Of a stretch of DNA of 64,000 bases, positions 1 through 14,072 are shown piece after piece. The notes beneath the pieces are model-generated. The model made no database searches. It saw only the letters and a program-made list of their open reading frames with translations, and had not been told where the DNA came from. The position numbers and the translations under genes are program-made. The DNA is taken from contig NC_039512.1 in NCBI RefSeq assembly GCF_003672135.1, positions 714,874 to 778,873 of the forward strand. Direction: 5' to 3'. This DNA is from Ooceraea biroi. Taxonomy: Eukaryota; Arthropoda; Insecta; Hymenoptera; Formicidae. The stretch's first letter is position 1; each line of letters opens with the position of its first letter.

Positions 1-1303
1 TTGTGTGCAAACGCGGGTCCTTAAATTACGATAACATAACGTCATGCGCAGCGATAGACGGAAAAGGCATCTGTTCGTGACTGAATTATTGCCAAGGATG
101 TCGTCCATCATTCAACGAATATTTTTAGATGCGGTAACGCGGGGGAATACGTGCGGAAACTCGAAACATTTATTTTGCAGAATGATTAATGTCTCCGCTT
201 GGGAAACGAGACAGTTGACGCAGTGCGGGGGTGCACTCAGAGACTGCGCTGTTTTACCGTAATTAGGGCCATATTCTTCAAACTTTTTGCAGGGCCGCTC
301 AGATAGCCGATATCTTGACCCGAGCTCTTTGTTTCCTTCGAAATGTACATCTTGAATCATCAGTGGCAGCGGTTTTGCAAGCTCTTCGCATTTTACCGTA
401 CGCCCCCGCCGTAGTAAACGACCGAGTCTGATTTTCGTCGTTTGCAATTTTGTCCGAACTCGCCGTACTGATTTTTGCAATTGATTGCCGAACGAGATGC
501 GCGACGCGAGGAATAAAGGTTGAATTCTCGTACTCGGAATATCGCGTGCACTGCGATCTCGCGCTCTAAATTTAATATTCAGGTGAAAACGCATCGTTTC
601 ACAACCGTTAAAGTCATGACCACGGTGCACTCGTACAAACGCCGTGCCACGTTTCACGGTCGAACAGACACCGACACACTTCTCATTCAGGCGCAAGAAC
701 GCACGCGATGGCGTCGCCCGCGAAATGAAGAGATGCTCCGGTAATGTATTCGAATAGCGCAGGGGATGTGGGAGGGGGAGAGGGGAGGAGAACCAGGAAC
801 GGGACGGTCGGTTGGTCGGGATTTCGGGGATAGGATAGCGCTGAAACACGTGGGGGTGTCGTTCCTCCTGTGTATGCGCATAGAAGATTTCAGCGCGGAC
901 CACAATATTACCATAAAGCCGCCGCCGCGGTTATGCATAAGCATAATTTTTCCAGCGGCCGTTGCGCAGCTTACAAGCACCGCGACGGTCGCCCCGTCTC
1001 TAATTGGTCATGCGGCTAAACATTGCATAAATTCGCAATAAAGCTACCGCGGGGCCACGGACCGTTTCACCCCGGCCGTCCAAATTACCTAGGATTTCCT
1101 TCATGTGCGCTAATGTTCGTTCGTCGGGATTGTCGCTAACTCTTGTGAGTTTAACACGTGAAGTTGCGCCGGACGTCGTCTTTTTCTCTCTCCGAAGAAA
1201 TTCGTTCCACGTCCCTACATTATTAATTGATCCTACATTAAGATTTTTTATGCATTAACTCTTGGGATTTGTACGATAAGCGACGGAAGAACGAAAAGAT
1301 CGC

Positions 1304-1326
1304 GAGAGTACATTTAATGTACTCTC
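1304..1326. repeat. 23-bp palindrome (11-bp arms, 1-nt centre)
   Basis: GAGAGTACATT and its exact reverse complement AATGTACTCTC flank a single T. No gene adjoins it. It may be a binding site for a symmetric protein or a chance palindrome. Confidence 0.7.
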
Positions 1327-4300
1327 CATCATAGCAAGGCGAATGCGCGCACGGATGCCAAAGAGCCGGCGCGCGGCGGGGTTGATAGAATAATTATAAT
1401 AATTAAGAATTTCAGACCTCGATTCGTTCAAGCGGTTCCGATACGCGATAAGTCACACGTCACGTGAGCGTTCGTGTGCGAAAAGGGCAATATTTAGAAG
1501 CGACTAACGACAAAATCGACCTCCCTATACCGAGGCGTTCATTAAAGCTTTGTCCGCCGCCAATGTTTAACTTTTTCTCCAAGTTCATTAGGTCGTCCAT
1601 TTTTCTTTCAACTCTCTTCCTGCGCGTTCTTTGTTCGCCGACCTTGTTTCTTTCTTTTAGTTATACCTTCGTTTTATGCCTTCGCCGTGGCTCTCATCGT
1701 GGTTGCGCTCACCAAGTACGAAAGCGTGGGGACGGGGATCAAATGCCCAGGAGCAACGCTTCCCACGACAGTCGAGTGTCCTCGGTTTCTCTCGTGTTCT
1801 TTGCCACTTCTCGGATCTCCTATCGGACACGATAGATCTTCGCTAATGGTTACTTTTCGGCGGGACGGACGTCTCTCCTACGACCAATGTGATCTTCGAC
1901 CACAAGAACTCGATTCACTTTAATGATGACGTTGATTAAGTAAACATATCCCATGTAGATATTTAATCATTCTATCACATATATATATAATCATCCTAAA
2001 AATGCAGTGAAAAACCGTTTTTGAAAATGAATTGTTGAAGATTATTCTCCTGGACAAGTGCAGCGAAATCGGTTTTGGAAGCATATATCGCTCGTTGGCT
2101 TTGCAATCGCTTTCCAATTGGAACAGACAATTATTCGGACACGATAATTGCTCCATTGTATCTCGGAAAAACGATAGCTGCAAACATCGATCGTGATCTA
2201 GACGATCACTCAGCATCAGATAGCGAAGCATCAGCATCAGATAGGTTCCATCGCGCTTTCAACGAAAGCGTAATCTTCTTCCTCGTCAAACGCTCGTTCA
2301 TCGACGCAGCTCGACTGAGTCCCAGTTGATGCAGAGGCCAAGAGATAGGATAGAGCTCGTCGTAGCCGCACTGTAGAGATTAAACGGCATTGTCCATGAA
2401 ACGCCTCGCTGACAAAAGAAAATCGCGTCAGATCCCTCAATCCACCAACCATCGTGAGTTTTGTTTCTGCAACGGTTTTTTAGAAATAACTCGTCTGCTG
2501 ATAACAGTGCTAGCAATATTCAAAATTGTTTTCAACATTTACAAACTTTGGAAGTCTATTTTTTATGCAGATATGATTAGCGAAACTTTTATTGAAACAT
2601 TCAGTTGTTTTCCGAGTATAGAGTTTTTAACATTGAGTCTTGTTTTATCAAGTCTTAAAAATATAAATTACAGATTAATTAAGAAATCATTTTCATTGAT
2701 TATTTGCTTTTGAAAGTTAATGTATTAAATTCTTTGTAATCGTTATTGTTAAATAGTTCCATAAGTTCTTTTGGTTCAAATAATATTATATGAATTTCGC
2801 ACAGTCACACAAATTTAGAACAGTCTCGTAGGCTCCATTTAAAATTCATTCTACACAATTACACGAAGAATGAGGACTTTGTTATATATTCCCGTACTTA
2901 CAATGCGGTATAATGATTCAATGCTGAAACGGCATGCTGCGATGAAACGTTTCCACCACATTTCGCAATTTGGGGGACGGCAAGAGGAAAATCGATTACT
3001 TCATATCTATTACCGTTCCTGATGATTCATCGCACATCTGATGATTCATCTGTTAATCTTCTCGCTTTTCTACGATGCTATCGGGGATATACCTAACGGC
3101 ATTCTCATACGTAACGTCGCAATTCAGGAAAATGATAAAAATGTTTCGTAATGGATCGATATGTTAATGAACATAGATTAGATTCTTCGAAGTCGTATTG
3201 GATTTGCGTTTTAATGGCAAATTTCCCGAGGTTAAAATGTGTCTTTCTTTATGTCAAACGTGAAACGTTGACACGTACATACGTTGCCCGTACGCGGCAT
3301 CGTGTTGTGCGCTGAACATTATTCATCCGTACGCATACGCATTTCGTGATACCGGAATTCCAATTCACGTTGATGCGCGATCGACGAACATCGCGCGCCA
3401 CGTCGAAATAAAGTTCGACGCGGCCACCCTTATCGGTCTCGTGCTCTGACGTATCCCCAACCCCTCGTGAAACTTTCAATTATTCCGAGGCCGAGATTTA
3501 ATATCGCACGATAATGTCGCCGCGCACGCGGACGAACATTTACACGTGTGCACGGTAACGATAGCTGCTCTTCTCGGGGCACATACTTGGGAACGGGTTA
3601 TTAAATTTTCACAGGAACGGGAGCAGCCTTAAATATCGATTTCGGGGTCGGTCCTTCCTCCTTTCCTCTCTCGTCCTTTTTCTCCGCTTCAAGTTTCTCT
3701 CCCGTCTTTCACCCGCTCGCTCGTTTAAAGTCTCTTCACAACGCTGTCTCGCCACCGAACAGCCCATCGACCGAACGCAGCATGATTAAACGGAGGACTT
3801 CCGAGCATCCTCCCGACGAGATAGATATCTCACATTTTTTGAAATTCCATCGGTAACTACGAAATTAGTTTGTATGGAAAAGAAAGGGAAGGGTGACAGG
3901 CCGGTGGAGACATTAATCTCTTAAGGACTTCGACAGTTGCTCCCGGCTGAAAGAAGGAAAGTCCTCGATCTTCGCTGATACTTGGGCTATTTGTTATCAC
4001 GCTGGCACGATCTTTTTCGTTCGTTGCAGCACGTAGCAGCTACCGATCGAATTCCGAAATCGGAATGGCTTATGCTGCGCCGTTCATCATGCATCCTGTC
4101 TCCGCAAAGATTAATTCACTTCATTATCGCATCTGAAGTATAATTTATGCGGAGAATTTTCCACTGGTCACCAATACGGTCATCGCACTTCACCGAATTA
4201 CGTTTATTTCACGTTTATTGTGCGAAAACAATTTTTCCACTTCACAAAAAATGTACAGCTTAAGTTGTAATTGTCTTTGTCGTATATTCACTTGTTGATT

Positions 4301-4413
4301 AAGCAATTGTACATTTCGTGTTCTCGAAGAAAAACGTTTTGCGCTCGACAAATGGCCGGCTTCGCGCTCCAAAAGCTCCTTTTTAATTTCGTTGTCTCGT
4401 CCCTTTTCGCTGG

Positions 4414-4492
4414 GCTGTGACTACTCACCGTATCTACTTCTCGCAGCCACACTGCAACGGCTGAGCGCCAGCATGAGGATAGTAGTCACAGC
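4414..4492. repeat. Inverted repeat, 12-bp perfect arms around a 55-bp loop
   Basis: GCTGTGACTACT at 4414-4425 is exactly complementary to AGTAGTCACAGC at 4481-4492. Inside the loop CAGCC and GGCTG can form a second short stem. The layout is that of a hairpin, but pairing between the two stems is poor, so a microRNA precursor is not supported. Confidence 0.6.
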
Positions 4493-5062
4493 GTGAAAGA
4501 ATACGCGCGCGGTAGGGATGCAAGCGCAAAGTAAGGTCGGATTTCATCCTCTCTTTGACGCGTCACAAAGAAAGACTGGTCCGCATGTCGCCGGAAAGCT
4601 AAGCAGATTACGTTAATAAATCCCTATTGCAGCGCACGTCCATTTTCCACGAGATCCAAAACTGACGCATCCGGAGCAACCATTACGGCCATGTCTTCCC
4701 TAAGGTCGTACGTGCCTTCGACTTTCTTCGCGTCTCGGTTGACACGAGAACGCTTTATGCCCCGCACAACGCAAATTTTGCAAGCGCAAATTTCTGGTTT
4801 CTCCTATCCATTGCGAGAAGTCACGTATTACGTGTGGGACTCATAAATATAAATCTATTTACATATGCTTGCGCGACGGTACAAGCACGTTTACGATTTT
4901 AATTTAATGAATTTATGGTACTATAACCTGTTCCGCTTTCTCTTAATATTTATTCTCTTGTTATTTATTCTAATAACTGCAAAGTATACGTAAGATGTTA
5001 TTTAACGTTTTTTCTCTATAAAGAGCAATGATGAAAGAAGAATTTTTTATTGTAATTAGAAT

Positions 5063-5089
5063 ATTATTATTATTATTATTATTATTATT
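5063..5089. repeat. (ATT)9 microsatellite
   Basis: Nine uninterrupted ATT units lie in an AT-rich stretch with no coding frame. Confidence 0.95.
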
Positions 5090-5344
5090 TTTAAAAGATG
5101 TATTTCTTAAACAATTATATGATTTATATTATCAATGAATTCAAATAAATTTCGATAAATTATCTTCTTAGAATGTTGTACGTAAGTTTCTTACCTCAAA
5201 ATGTAACGTCGAGATGCGATAATGCATAATTATTACATAGTAGTCTCGTATGAGAATTTGCTTCGTACAAAAACATGTAGGATTAACTAACCAGGCAGCG
5301 CAAGAGCAAGATCGTTGCATAAATTAAACAGAGGCACTCGCGTA

Positions 5345-5366
5345 AGAGAGAGAGAGAGAGAGAGAG
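5345..5366. repeat. (AG)11 microsatellite
   Basis: Eleven uninterrupted AG units. One of several AG tracts in the window. Confidence 0.95.
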
Positions 5367-5369
5367 AAC

Positions 5370-8300
5370 TAAGTTTCTCCGTTGCTTTTCGCGAAGCCTT
5401 GAAAGTTATTACACGCAATTCTCTTACGAAACAGAATTCCAGATTTGACAATTAACACATATAGATCTTTCCGCACACATACTACTTACTTATTATTCGT
5501 GTGATTATCTGTGAGAAAATTGAATTAAATTCTCAACCTTGAAACGTTTAATTGTAAGATTTATATCAAGCGGACATACTATTGTATGTCCAGTTTATCT
5601 GTTACATATTGCACATCGCGGAACATGATACCTTCGCTTGACGATGATCTTTTCGCACTGACGCAAATCGTAACAGTTATGCACAGTAATCGTTAAACGC
5701 AGGAGGGGAACGGGTGCGTATCAAGAGTGCTTATCGCGTCGGTGCACATCATTCTGCTCGTTACGTTCTCGATATGAGCTCCACGGCTGGCGGGGGTTTC
5801 AATAGTTACATTATTGTCGACTTTCGAGCATCAAAATATATATTGATTCCATATGTCACACAATGGACATCGTGTTCCCGTCAGTCCACACGACTCGCAG
5901 CCGTCTACCATTGGCGCACAATCGACTAACTGTCAATCGATCGAGTTGGATTAAGATAATTTCGTTATCGGCTAGCAGGCCAGCCTCGGTGTCCATCAAG
6001 CAACGAAACCGCGTTTCCAATGAACATTCGCCCGCCGATGTAACATTTTATTCGGCGCAGATAAAACTTTACCGCGCAATAAATACGCGATGAATATTGA
6101 GTCGCACTTATTTTATTTAAACAGTCGTTGAAGACTAAACCTTCGGTTGTAATATCGACTAGATATTATGCTTGATTAAGGCTAACTCGGATTACTCAAA
6201 CGTCAATGGTCACTCCAGGAATATCAATCTTTAGCTAATTACAAGTTTCATTACCTTATGAAATATACGTATCGTTAGCGAGCCGGCGCAATTCCCGTTT
6301 AAAATTATTATGAAATTTCCGCAGGATAGCCAAGACTCCGAATAGCTTTCCACGCGTTTCTCATCCATTAAGAGAACTTAAATTCCCCTCGCTGCCACCA
6401 CACCGGGCTCTCATTGTTCCCGGTCGAAGTGCTCCGGCATTATGAATTCCCGATTTCGAGGACGTCCAAGTTTTATGGCACCTGGCAATAAAGAGCGTTA
6501 GCATAATCGCGTCGCCGCTAAATTCAGAAATCACGGTCTGGCGGAATATTCGGTTTTATCGGTAGCCAAATCAGCACGCGAATAAGAGAGCCACGACGGC
6601 GGTTAAGGGTGGTCCCCCTCGAACGGGGAGAGGATCGGCGAACATTTGCCGCTGCTGCTGCTGCGTCAACGATGCGGAAAGCCTGAGGTGAAATTTGGGT
6701 CAGCATCGGAGGAACGCGAAAACGATCGTCAATATTTTTTCTCCGCGCGTAACGTCGTTCCGTTCGGATCTCTCCCCTGATCCAGAGAACCCTGTTTTCC
6801 ACCGAGGCGAATGTCATCCTCCTTATCGTGCCTTACCGTATGTCCTCGTTAGGGAAGGCAAAGTCGTTCGGCGCAGCGAGCGACATAAACCCCTGCTTCG
6901 AGAGGATCGAAATCGACCATGGTGGAAGTCCCAATCCCCGTATCCTATCGCTCTTCTTTTCTGACTCATCTCACTTTAGTCTTGTACGTGATAAAAAAGA
7001 GGCGGCTTTTATGAAACGACCTCGGAAGAAATGCATCTGCGACCCGGGTTATTTAGTCGACAACTCGGCCTGAAAGCGCGATATCCGCTTCATGCGTTTA
7101 AGCGGGCTTCTTGCTTTATCTCTTCTTCTTCTGCACATATTCACCTCAAGCATGTGAATTTCGTACGACACTTTCCTTCCACGGCAGTGTCGAAAGAAGT
7201 AACCAACTGCTTGGCGATCTTACATCATGCTGGTTCGCGCGTTACGTAAATGCGTTTTCTCGTTTTTTTTTCACCGAAGTATGATAAATATTCCCCACCT
7301 TTAAACTGACCCGTCGGCTTTCACGCTCGGAAGGCGCGCGCGCGTATCGTGACACCTAATCGTAATATATCGATCACGCGGTTTAGCCTTTCGTGAAAAC
7401 GTCAATATCGGCGGCTGGCGTATTGAAGCAAAATTATTGGCATGTGAATATTCCGTGGGCTCTCGCTTATCATTGCGGTATTTCGTGGCTTCCCGTGCGC
7501 ATCGAAATTCTTTATGCTGGGTTTTTACAGCGCCACATATCAGTCGTTCGGCTATTTCCCGCTCACTGAATAAGCGCGGTTTCGCCAGTATAATACTCGC
7601 GTGATTTAAAAACAGCGATAAAAACGTAATCAGATAATGAGAATTTCACAATAGTACGCAGTAGTTGGTCGAGTCAGTTGCGCATTTTGTGGACGCGTTA
7701 CGGATTGATTTATTTGCATTTTCGCTTAAATACAAATTTCATGTTTTTGTACATTTGTGAAACGTCTCTTCATCGCGAAACCGACAGTTTAAATTGTGTC
7801 GCATAGGCACAGACCGTTCAAATTATTTCCGTTTATACATTAAAAAGTGAAAGATCCCCGGGTGCCGGTCGAGCTTTAATAAAGAGCGATGCGCGACAGA
7901 CAAAATATATTATTAAGCGGCTCACGATGTGTACAGGGTGCGTCACAGTGAATTTCGTCGTATTAAATGGGACTTTTTTGCCGGCACGTTTGGCAAGCCG
8001 AGGCCAACCCTCCGTGTAATAACCGGTGCCGTGGCCAAGTCCCACGAGGGCGGTGAATAAGGGCCGCACCGTGGACTGACTTCGTAGTAGTTAGATCGCG
8101 CAAACTTTTCGTACCCTACTCGCGTAATTTTCGAAGTTACGTCGTCGGGTTGGCCGCGTAATTTCCACGGTGTATATTATAAGCCGTTCGTGACCCGACC
8201 CGCAATGTTTTTTAATTTTTCTTCCTCATACTTGAGGGAGAGACGAGACTGGCGCTTGCCCGAAATTACGTCATTCTCTCCTAAGCTGTAAACAAAGTTA

Positions 8301-11300
8301 ATGAAGTAATACCTTCTGGATGAGGGCGGAATTATACGAGCTACCCGGACGTCGGGTTAATGAGGAACAAAATGAAAATCAGAGATGAAAATACGTGATA
8401 AACTCGTGATTGCTCGCGTCACTAAAATGTCGCCGTGAGGGTGAGCAAAATATATGCGTTCGTTGTACAACGAGAGTGTGCGCCTGCTCGAGATTGAAAC
8501 ATCACGTAGATCAGAAGCGCGATTAAAGGAATCCAAGCGGACAAGAAACTTCTAGCCCGGATTCCCTCTCCCTTCTCTCTCTATCTCTTTCTCTCCTCTC
8601 CCCCCTCGCCATTTGCTTGGTTCTATCCGCTTTTTCCCCACTGAGAGAGCTCAGCAGCGCAGCGTGCGTCGGAAACGTATCTCGGTTTTCTTGTGTCCTC
8701 CTACTGTACACACCGTGCCGCAACCGGAGTTGCGGAGTGCCCTTTATTTTCATTTTCGTTGCTTCCCCCGTGTGGTACTGGTGCTGGTTCTCCCTATATT
8801 TATCTAATAGCACCCTCGGACCACGAGTCCCTCTCTCCCTGCACCGCCGTTTCGCCGCACTTGCATATAGTCGAGCCGTGCGCAGTTTGCGCCTCCATTA
8901 TACAGGCAGTTTCCCTCCCCGCTCTAGCGTGTCCTCGAAATAATTAAGAGTTCATTAAGCCAAGATTGATTGCTCTGTTTAGAGTCAGCCCGTGCCGTGG
9001 CGAGGGTCTTTTCCGCCCCTGCGCACTTGCAATCGCACGATGCGCGAATTCATGAATAGAAAATCGTTGTTTATCAGTTGCCAGCTATTTCTCTCGCCAT
9101 TTTATTTTCTCATCTCGTTTACGATTCATGTCCCTATCCCTGTTGCATCCTTTTTTTATTCACGTCAATCGCTTATGGAACGGTGACTTTGAATTTAAGC
9201 TTCGCTAAACGATATTTTATCAAAGAATTCTATCACAGTTTGTCCTATATTCGAACCTTCTTAATGCGCATTTCGATGGCTTTCACGAACCGATAACCGA
9301 TATCATGATCCTGCTGCGAAAAATGATCATCATTTTTGACGAGATACCGCCATCGCGTTGTTATTCATTCGGAGTGGTGGGACGTAATGTCGTAAATGGA
9401 AAAGAATTTTGAAGATGAAGCAAGGACCATCGCAGTCAAGTTAGATCCTCTCGTCCATTTCCGCTTTACGGTAAGGAGGTCTGGGACGCGTCTCAGGGAC
9501 GCCCTTAACAATACAAATGCTTGTCGTATCCTCGACGGGATCCGCGCAAACGATGTCGCTTGGCATTATGAAAATACCGGTCCCAGCGAAGTAAAAAGGG
9601 CTTGCTGCTGTCGTTTCAGGAACACGAATTATATTGGAAATAGTTTCAAGCTGAATTATAATGGATTCTGAATAACGACTAACCGTATTGTGACTTTCAC
9701 GACAGCAGCAAAATTTCCCATGACATTACGTTAATTTTTACCCAAAGTAGTGGACACAAAGTATGCGAAAGTACGTGAATTTAAGGAGTGTAACAACTAA
9801 TGTATTTCAATAAAACACGTTCCATTTATGCGTAATATTATGTATCAACTATTATAATTGCGCAACAAGAACAAGATAATCAATTCTTCAAAGCAACACG
9901 CAACACCTCGAAAGACATCAGATGCATTCCGCTTCGAATATCGAAGCTGTGCAGGAAATCGGTGTAAATCGAGTTTAATCGGCAAATCGCTAATCTGAGT
10001 TACCCAACGCACATCTTCTTACAAGTCACGCGCGCGAATGACCGATTTAAGTACCCAGGCTCTCCTGGGTGGATTTGACAATAAGATCGAAGGAGAGGTT
10101 CGAAAGAAGAATAGTTACCTCCGAAGACCGATTCCCATTACGGTTATTACTCGTCGTCCGGAGTAACAAGAACCCGGTAGATTGCCTCAAATCACCGACT
10201 GCGATCCGCCTAGCAATCAAGCCACCCCGTTTTTCTCCATCCCGCCGATTCTAGCCTCCGACTATAAGTTACCTCCGGAACTCATTATCGATCGTCGTCC
10301 CCTCCCTTCTCTTAACCCCTCCCCCTCTTCCCTCCTTTGTAACGAACTTTAAATCGATGATTGCACTAACGAGACGTCCAGGCGAGAACTCGCGCCTCTC
10401 TGATCCGCGAAACTTACAAATTATATCAAGTCTCGCAACCGGAGAAATTTGCCGGATAGAAGCGTTTGTCTTTCCGCATATATATATAATTGCTTAAACT
10501 TCTGACTATCGAAGAATTTGAGAATTTTTCGTCGTCGTCACAATCGACGCGGATTATGTCGATAAAATCACAACAGAAATAACCGAATTTCCGCGCGTTC
10601 AGACATAAGCACGAGATGCCAATTTCCTGAGTTTTATTTATTACACGAAACACGGCGATTTCTCCCGTTTGATCTTTGCAAAGATCGTTTTTCCTCTTCT
10701 TTTTTTTCTTTGCCGATCAGTTGGCGTAGCTGCAAGCGTGTCGGAACGTGTCGATGTATTATTTTCCATCGGTTCCTCATCGTTGGCGGTCCAGATATCG
10801 CACAAACTGCAAATTGAAAACCGAGCCGAGCAATTTCGGGCCAACGGCAAAGCGCCACGCCACACTCTTTCCTTCTCACCTATGTGTCTCCTACTTTCCC
10901 CGTTTTTTGAACTGCGCTTGAAAGCACGAAAAGCGAGCGGCGTATCGTATTTACACAGCCAGCGGCGACTGCTGACAGCCAGACGGCCAGAGGGAAAGAG
11001 CAGCAGCCATTGTGTTCCAGTGGGTCACACACGTGGAGTAGTGGTCGTGCCGCTAGGACGAGAACAAACAGCCGTATACCAACTTACACGATTAAGGACG
11101 ATTGAAACGAATCCCTTTTACGCGTGTGGCAGGGATATTTTGCAGTAAGCTCAGCTATACGCCCGCGCGCGCATGGATATGACATACCGCTTACCGAGGG
11201 ATGAAGTGCGAAGAAAAACATGCCGCGCGACTCCGTTGAATAAATTCACACACCTGCTTATCGGATATTGGCGTCGTGGAATGTGGAACGGTCGCGAAAC

Positions 11301-13569
11301 TAATTAAATCCCCTGACATGGACGTAGGCAAACGAACGATCGGAACGTCGCAGAAAGCCGGTTTAGCGCGGAGGTGACGCGTACTCTAGGAGCGGGAACA
11401 TTCCGTGATTGATCGAGTATGCGAAATTGGAGCGACTTGATTGCCCATGCGGATCAAAGCGCATCTGCATCTGACGCGCGATGCATATCTGGCGGTAACG
11501 TGATCCAGTTCGGTGGAGTGCCGGTAGGTCCGACGTTCGCAAGTCGGAGCAAGGTGGTGCGAGCACCTCGTTGCACTACTCGGTGTGTGTGTGCGTATAT
11601 ATCACGCGGGAATTTACGTTGTTCGCCGATCGCGAAAACGGGCGTGCGTGCGCCGTCGATCGCGATTCAGCAGCGATATATCTCCCGGAGCTTGGATTCG
11701 ATTCGAACGAACATCGTGATGGCCAGCGCTTCTGTACAATACACGGTAGACATACGAGAATGCGATGCGAGGGAAGAACAGGCGCGAGGAAGGGAAGAGA
11801 AGCAAGTACGAGAAAATACGCGAGACCACGAGGCCGTGGTGATAAATCACCCTCGATCTTACAGGAGATCTTTTCAGGTTCTTGTTAGCGAGACGTCTTC
11901 GAGGTAGTCCGAGGAAACTACCGGGAAAGAGGGCGGGAGGGGAGAATCGGGTCTGGCATAGGTTCCACCGGTCTGACGATAAGATGCAGTTCTTCGCACG
12001 CAACAAAACACTACAAGATTCAGGTGACGCTGTGGTAATCCTACTTGACTAACATGAGCGAGGCGTCTGGTGGTCGGAAGAAAAATTGCGGGTAGGAAGC
12101 CCGCCGCCGTAGGATTCCCGTTTCTCACGAAAAAGTAAATTGCGGCCCATGCAGCCTAGCACTCTCGATAATTAAAGTGCCGTATTAGTGTCCGTTCGGG
12201 GAGGGTGGAGGCAGGGAAGCAAGCGCGGGGAACGAGACCAGGCTAAACGGCTCTAATCCCTTTCCCCGATTGTCCTAACAACTTCGGCTCTATTTATTCT
12301 CATGAGTTTGCTTAAGCCGCACGATCGAACGCGAACGCGGCGGTTTGGAAACGAAGGGATCGCCGGGTTCAGGGATTCGGCGACCGTATAATACCGATCA
12401 GAGGGTAATCGGTCCTGCAAAAACGATCGGCTATCTGCAAAGTTCACGGTCCGATAAGTAGCTCGTGAGATAAATTATTTCGACGAGTGCTCGAGGAGAT
12501 TAGCGATTGCATGATATCGCGAAAACGCGAAGTATGATTTGCGCGCGACGTAACGTCCTCGGCTATTCAGGACAGTTAATTGTATTCTTCGGCACATAAA
12601 CGGATGCCCCCGACCGTGCCGCGACTCATAATTGCTCGGCTTTTGCTGCGCGCCGGAATTCATATCGCGCGCATTTTCTCGGTACGTGCCGGCAAAAAGT
12701 TCCCCTTATCGTTCCTACGTATCGGCCGCTATATTTTATTCCAGCTGGCTGGAACGAAGTTCCACATTTAACTCCCGACGCGCTGCGAAACTGCGCGAGA
12801 GCCTCGCGCGGGTCTCGGACGAGTAACGATTTTCAATAGGGGCTGCAAATACCCTTATGTGCGCCGCTGTCGTCGTAGTAGACAGCACAACTCCGTGAAT
12901 GTGCAGAAAACGCGGTATTGTCGACGCTCAACCCTCAGCGTTTCCCTCCTGCCCGTTCCCGCCTCGCGTTTTCCATCGGCAACGTGTGCGAGATAGGATG
13001 GTCTCGAGCGGAACGTCGCGCTGGACCAGAGTAGCGACCGCTGTACGAGCGGGCTTCAGGAGGGCGGACTAAAAACTTTTCCTGTGGAAACTAGGTGGAG
13101 GTCATTATTTGGCAGAAATGTCGAGTCGCACGCGCGCGCGCGTTCTCATATTTCGCGTCGTGACAGCGTGCAACGGTTGCGCTTCGAGGGACGGGCAACA
13201 CTCCGGCATTCCGAATGCGCCGCCTTTCGGAACTCGATTCGGTGAATTGCGTTATTCAAATTCGCGGCCGTCGACGCTATTTTCTCGTCACGCCTCGCGA
13301 GCGAGTACGGGCGCGCGCGAAGGGAAAGGAGGGAAGTGGGAGCGCGGCGGATTGGTGTGTACGAGATCCGCTAAATTACAACCAGCGGACGGTCCGCTCG
13401 CGAGTGCTCGACGACTTCTCGCATTTTTATCGCTATCGACGATCGCATTAAGGGCGCGGAGGGACTCGAGGCGCGCGGAGCGCACCGGAGGAGGAATTAG
13501 CGTCTGCGGATCGTACGACAAAACGGATGCACGCGGAATATAATGACTTCGTGTCGTGCAGCGATGCTG

Positions 13570-13570
<1 letters not shown>
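5370..13570. other. No supported gene
   Basis: Mixed-composition sequence without a convincing coding frame. It holds a short palindrome at 5572-5591 (8-bp arms, 4-bp spacer), a short CTG run near 6650-6666, and a pyrimidine-rich stretch at about 8562-8610. Several frames of 130-160 codons near 10669-12006 overlap each other on both strands and lack domains, as expected of chance frames in CpG-rich DNA. Confidence 0.6.

Positions 13571-13574
<4 letters not shown>

Positions 13575-13604
<30 letters not shown>
13575..13604. repeat. (AG)15 microsatellite
   Basis: Fifteen uninterrupted AG units. They produce the Leu/Ser-repeat part of minus-strand frames here, which is therefore not evidence of coding. 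Confidence 0.95.
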
Positions 13605-13609
<5 letters not shown>

Positions 13610-14051
13610 TTAAACACGGTCTCTGAAACTGGGAAAGGGGAGAAATGTGCCATTTGCGAAAGCAACGTGCGTGCCTACGTAACGTAGGATGTATGTATCT
13701 CGGTGCACACGTGTGCGGGGCGAAAGCGGGCCGTGCGGCGCCGCTGGATACGCACGTGGGCACTGCGAACGTTTCATTTTCTCGGGATTAAGTAACCGCC
13801 ATGGCCGTTACGTACATACGCTCGCCGCTATTAACGATTTAATTAGCGTAAGTTTTCATCTCTAGGATTACGGTCGGTGGGGTGGGCGAAGGGGGCGGTC
13901 AACGGGGGGAACAGAAGGAGAGGAGCGCGCGCGTCGTTTTTCACCGGGGTAGCCGGCTTATTATTGCGTTCTCGCGGATTACGTCCCGGGCTCGCGGCAA
14001 TTTGCCGCTTGCGTGTAACGTAACGAGTCGAGAAGAGTGTCATTAATTTCT

Positions 14052-14072
14052 CGCGCGCGCGCGCGCGCGCGC
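14052..14072. repeat. Alternating CG tract, 21 nt
   Basis: An unbroken (CG)10C run ends at GCATGC. Such a tract is prone to form Z-DNA and its survival implies little CpG decay in this genome. Confidence 0.95.

Larger units (their letters stand above)
1..5062. other. No supported gene; left flank
   Basis: This is intergenic or intronic sequence of mixed composition. The longest open frame is on the minus strand at 112-903 (263 codons), but it is rich in Arg, Pro and Ser without any domain, and looks like a chance frame in CpG-rich DNA. Short structures present are a 23-bp palindrome at 1304-1326, a doubled TGATGATTCATC motif near 3020 and 3039, and an inverted repeat at 4414-4492. The part from about 1920 to 2900 is AT-rich. 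Confidence 0.6.

Noticed and set aside
112..903. 263-codon minus-strand frame
   Set aside because: Arg/Pro/Ser-rich, no domain, no splice context, and overlapped by other open frames. Long frames arise easily in CpG-rich DNA.
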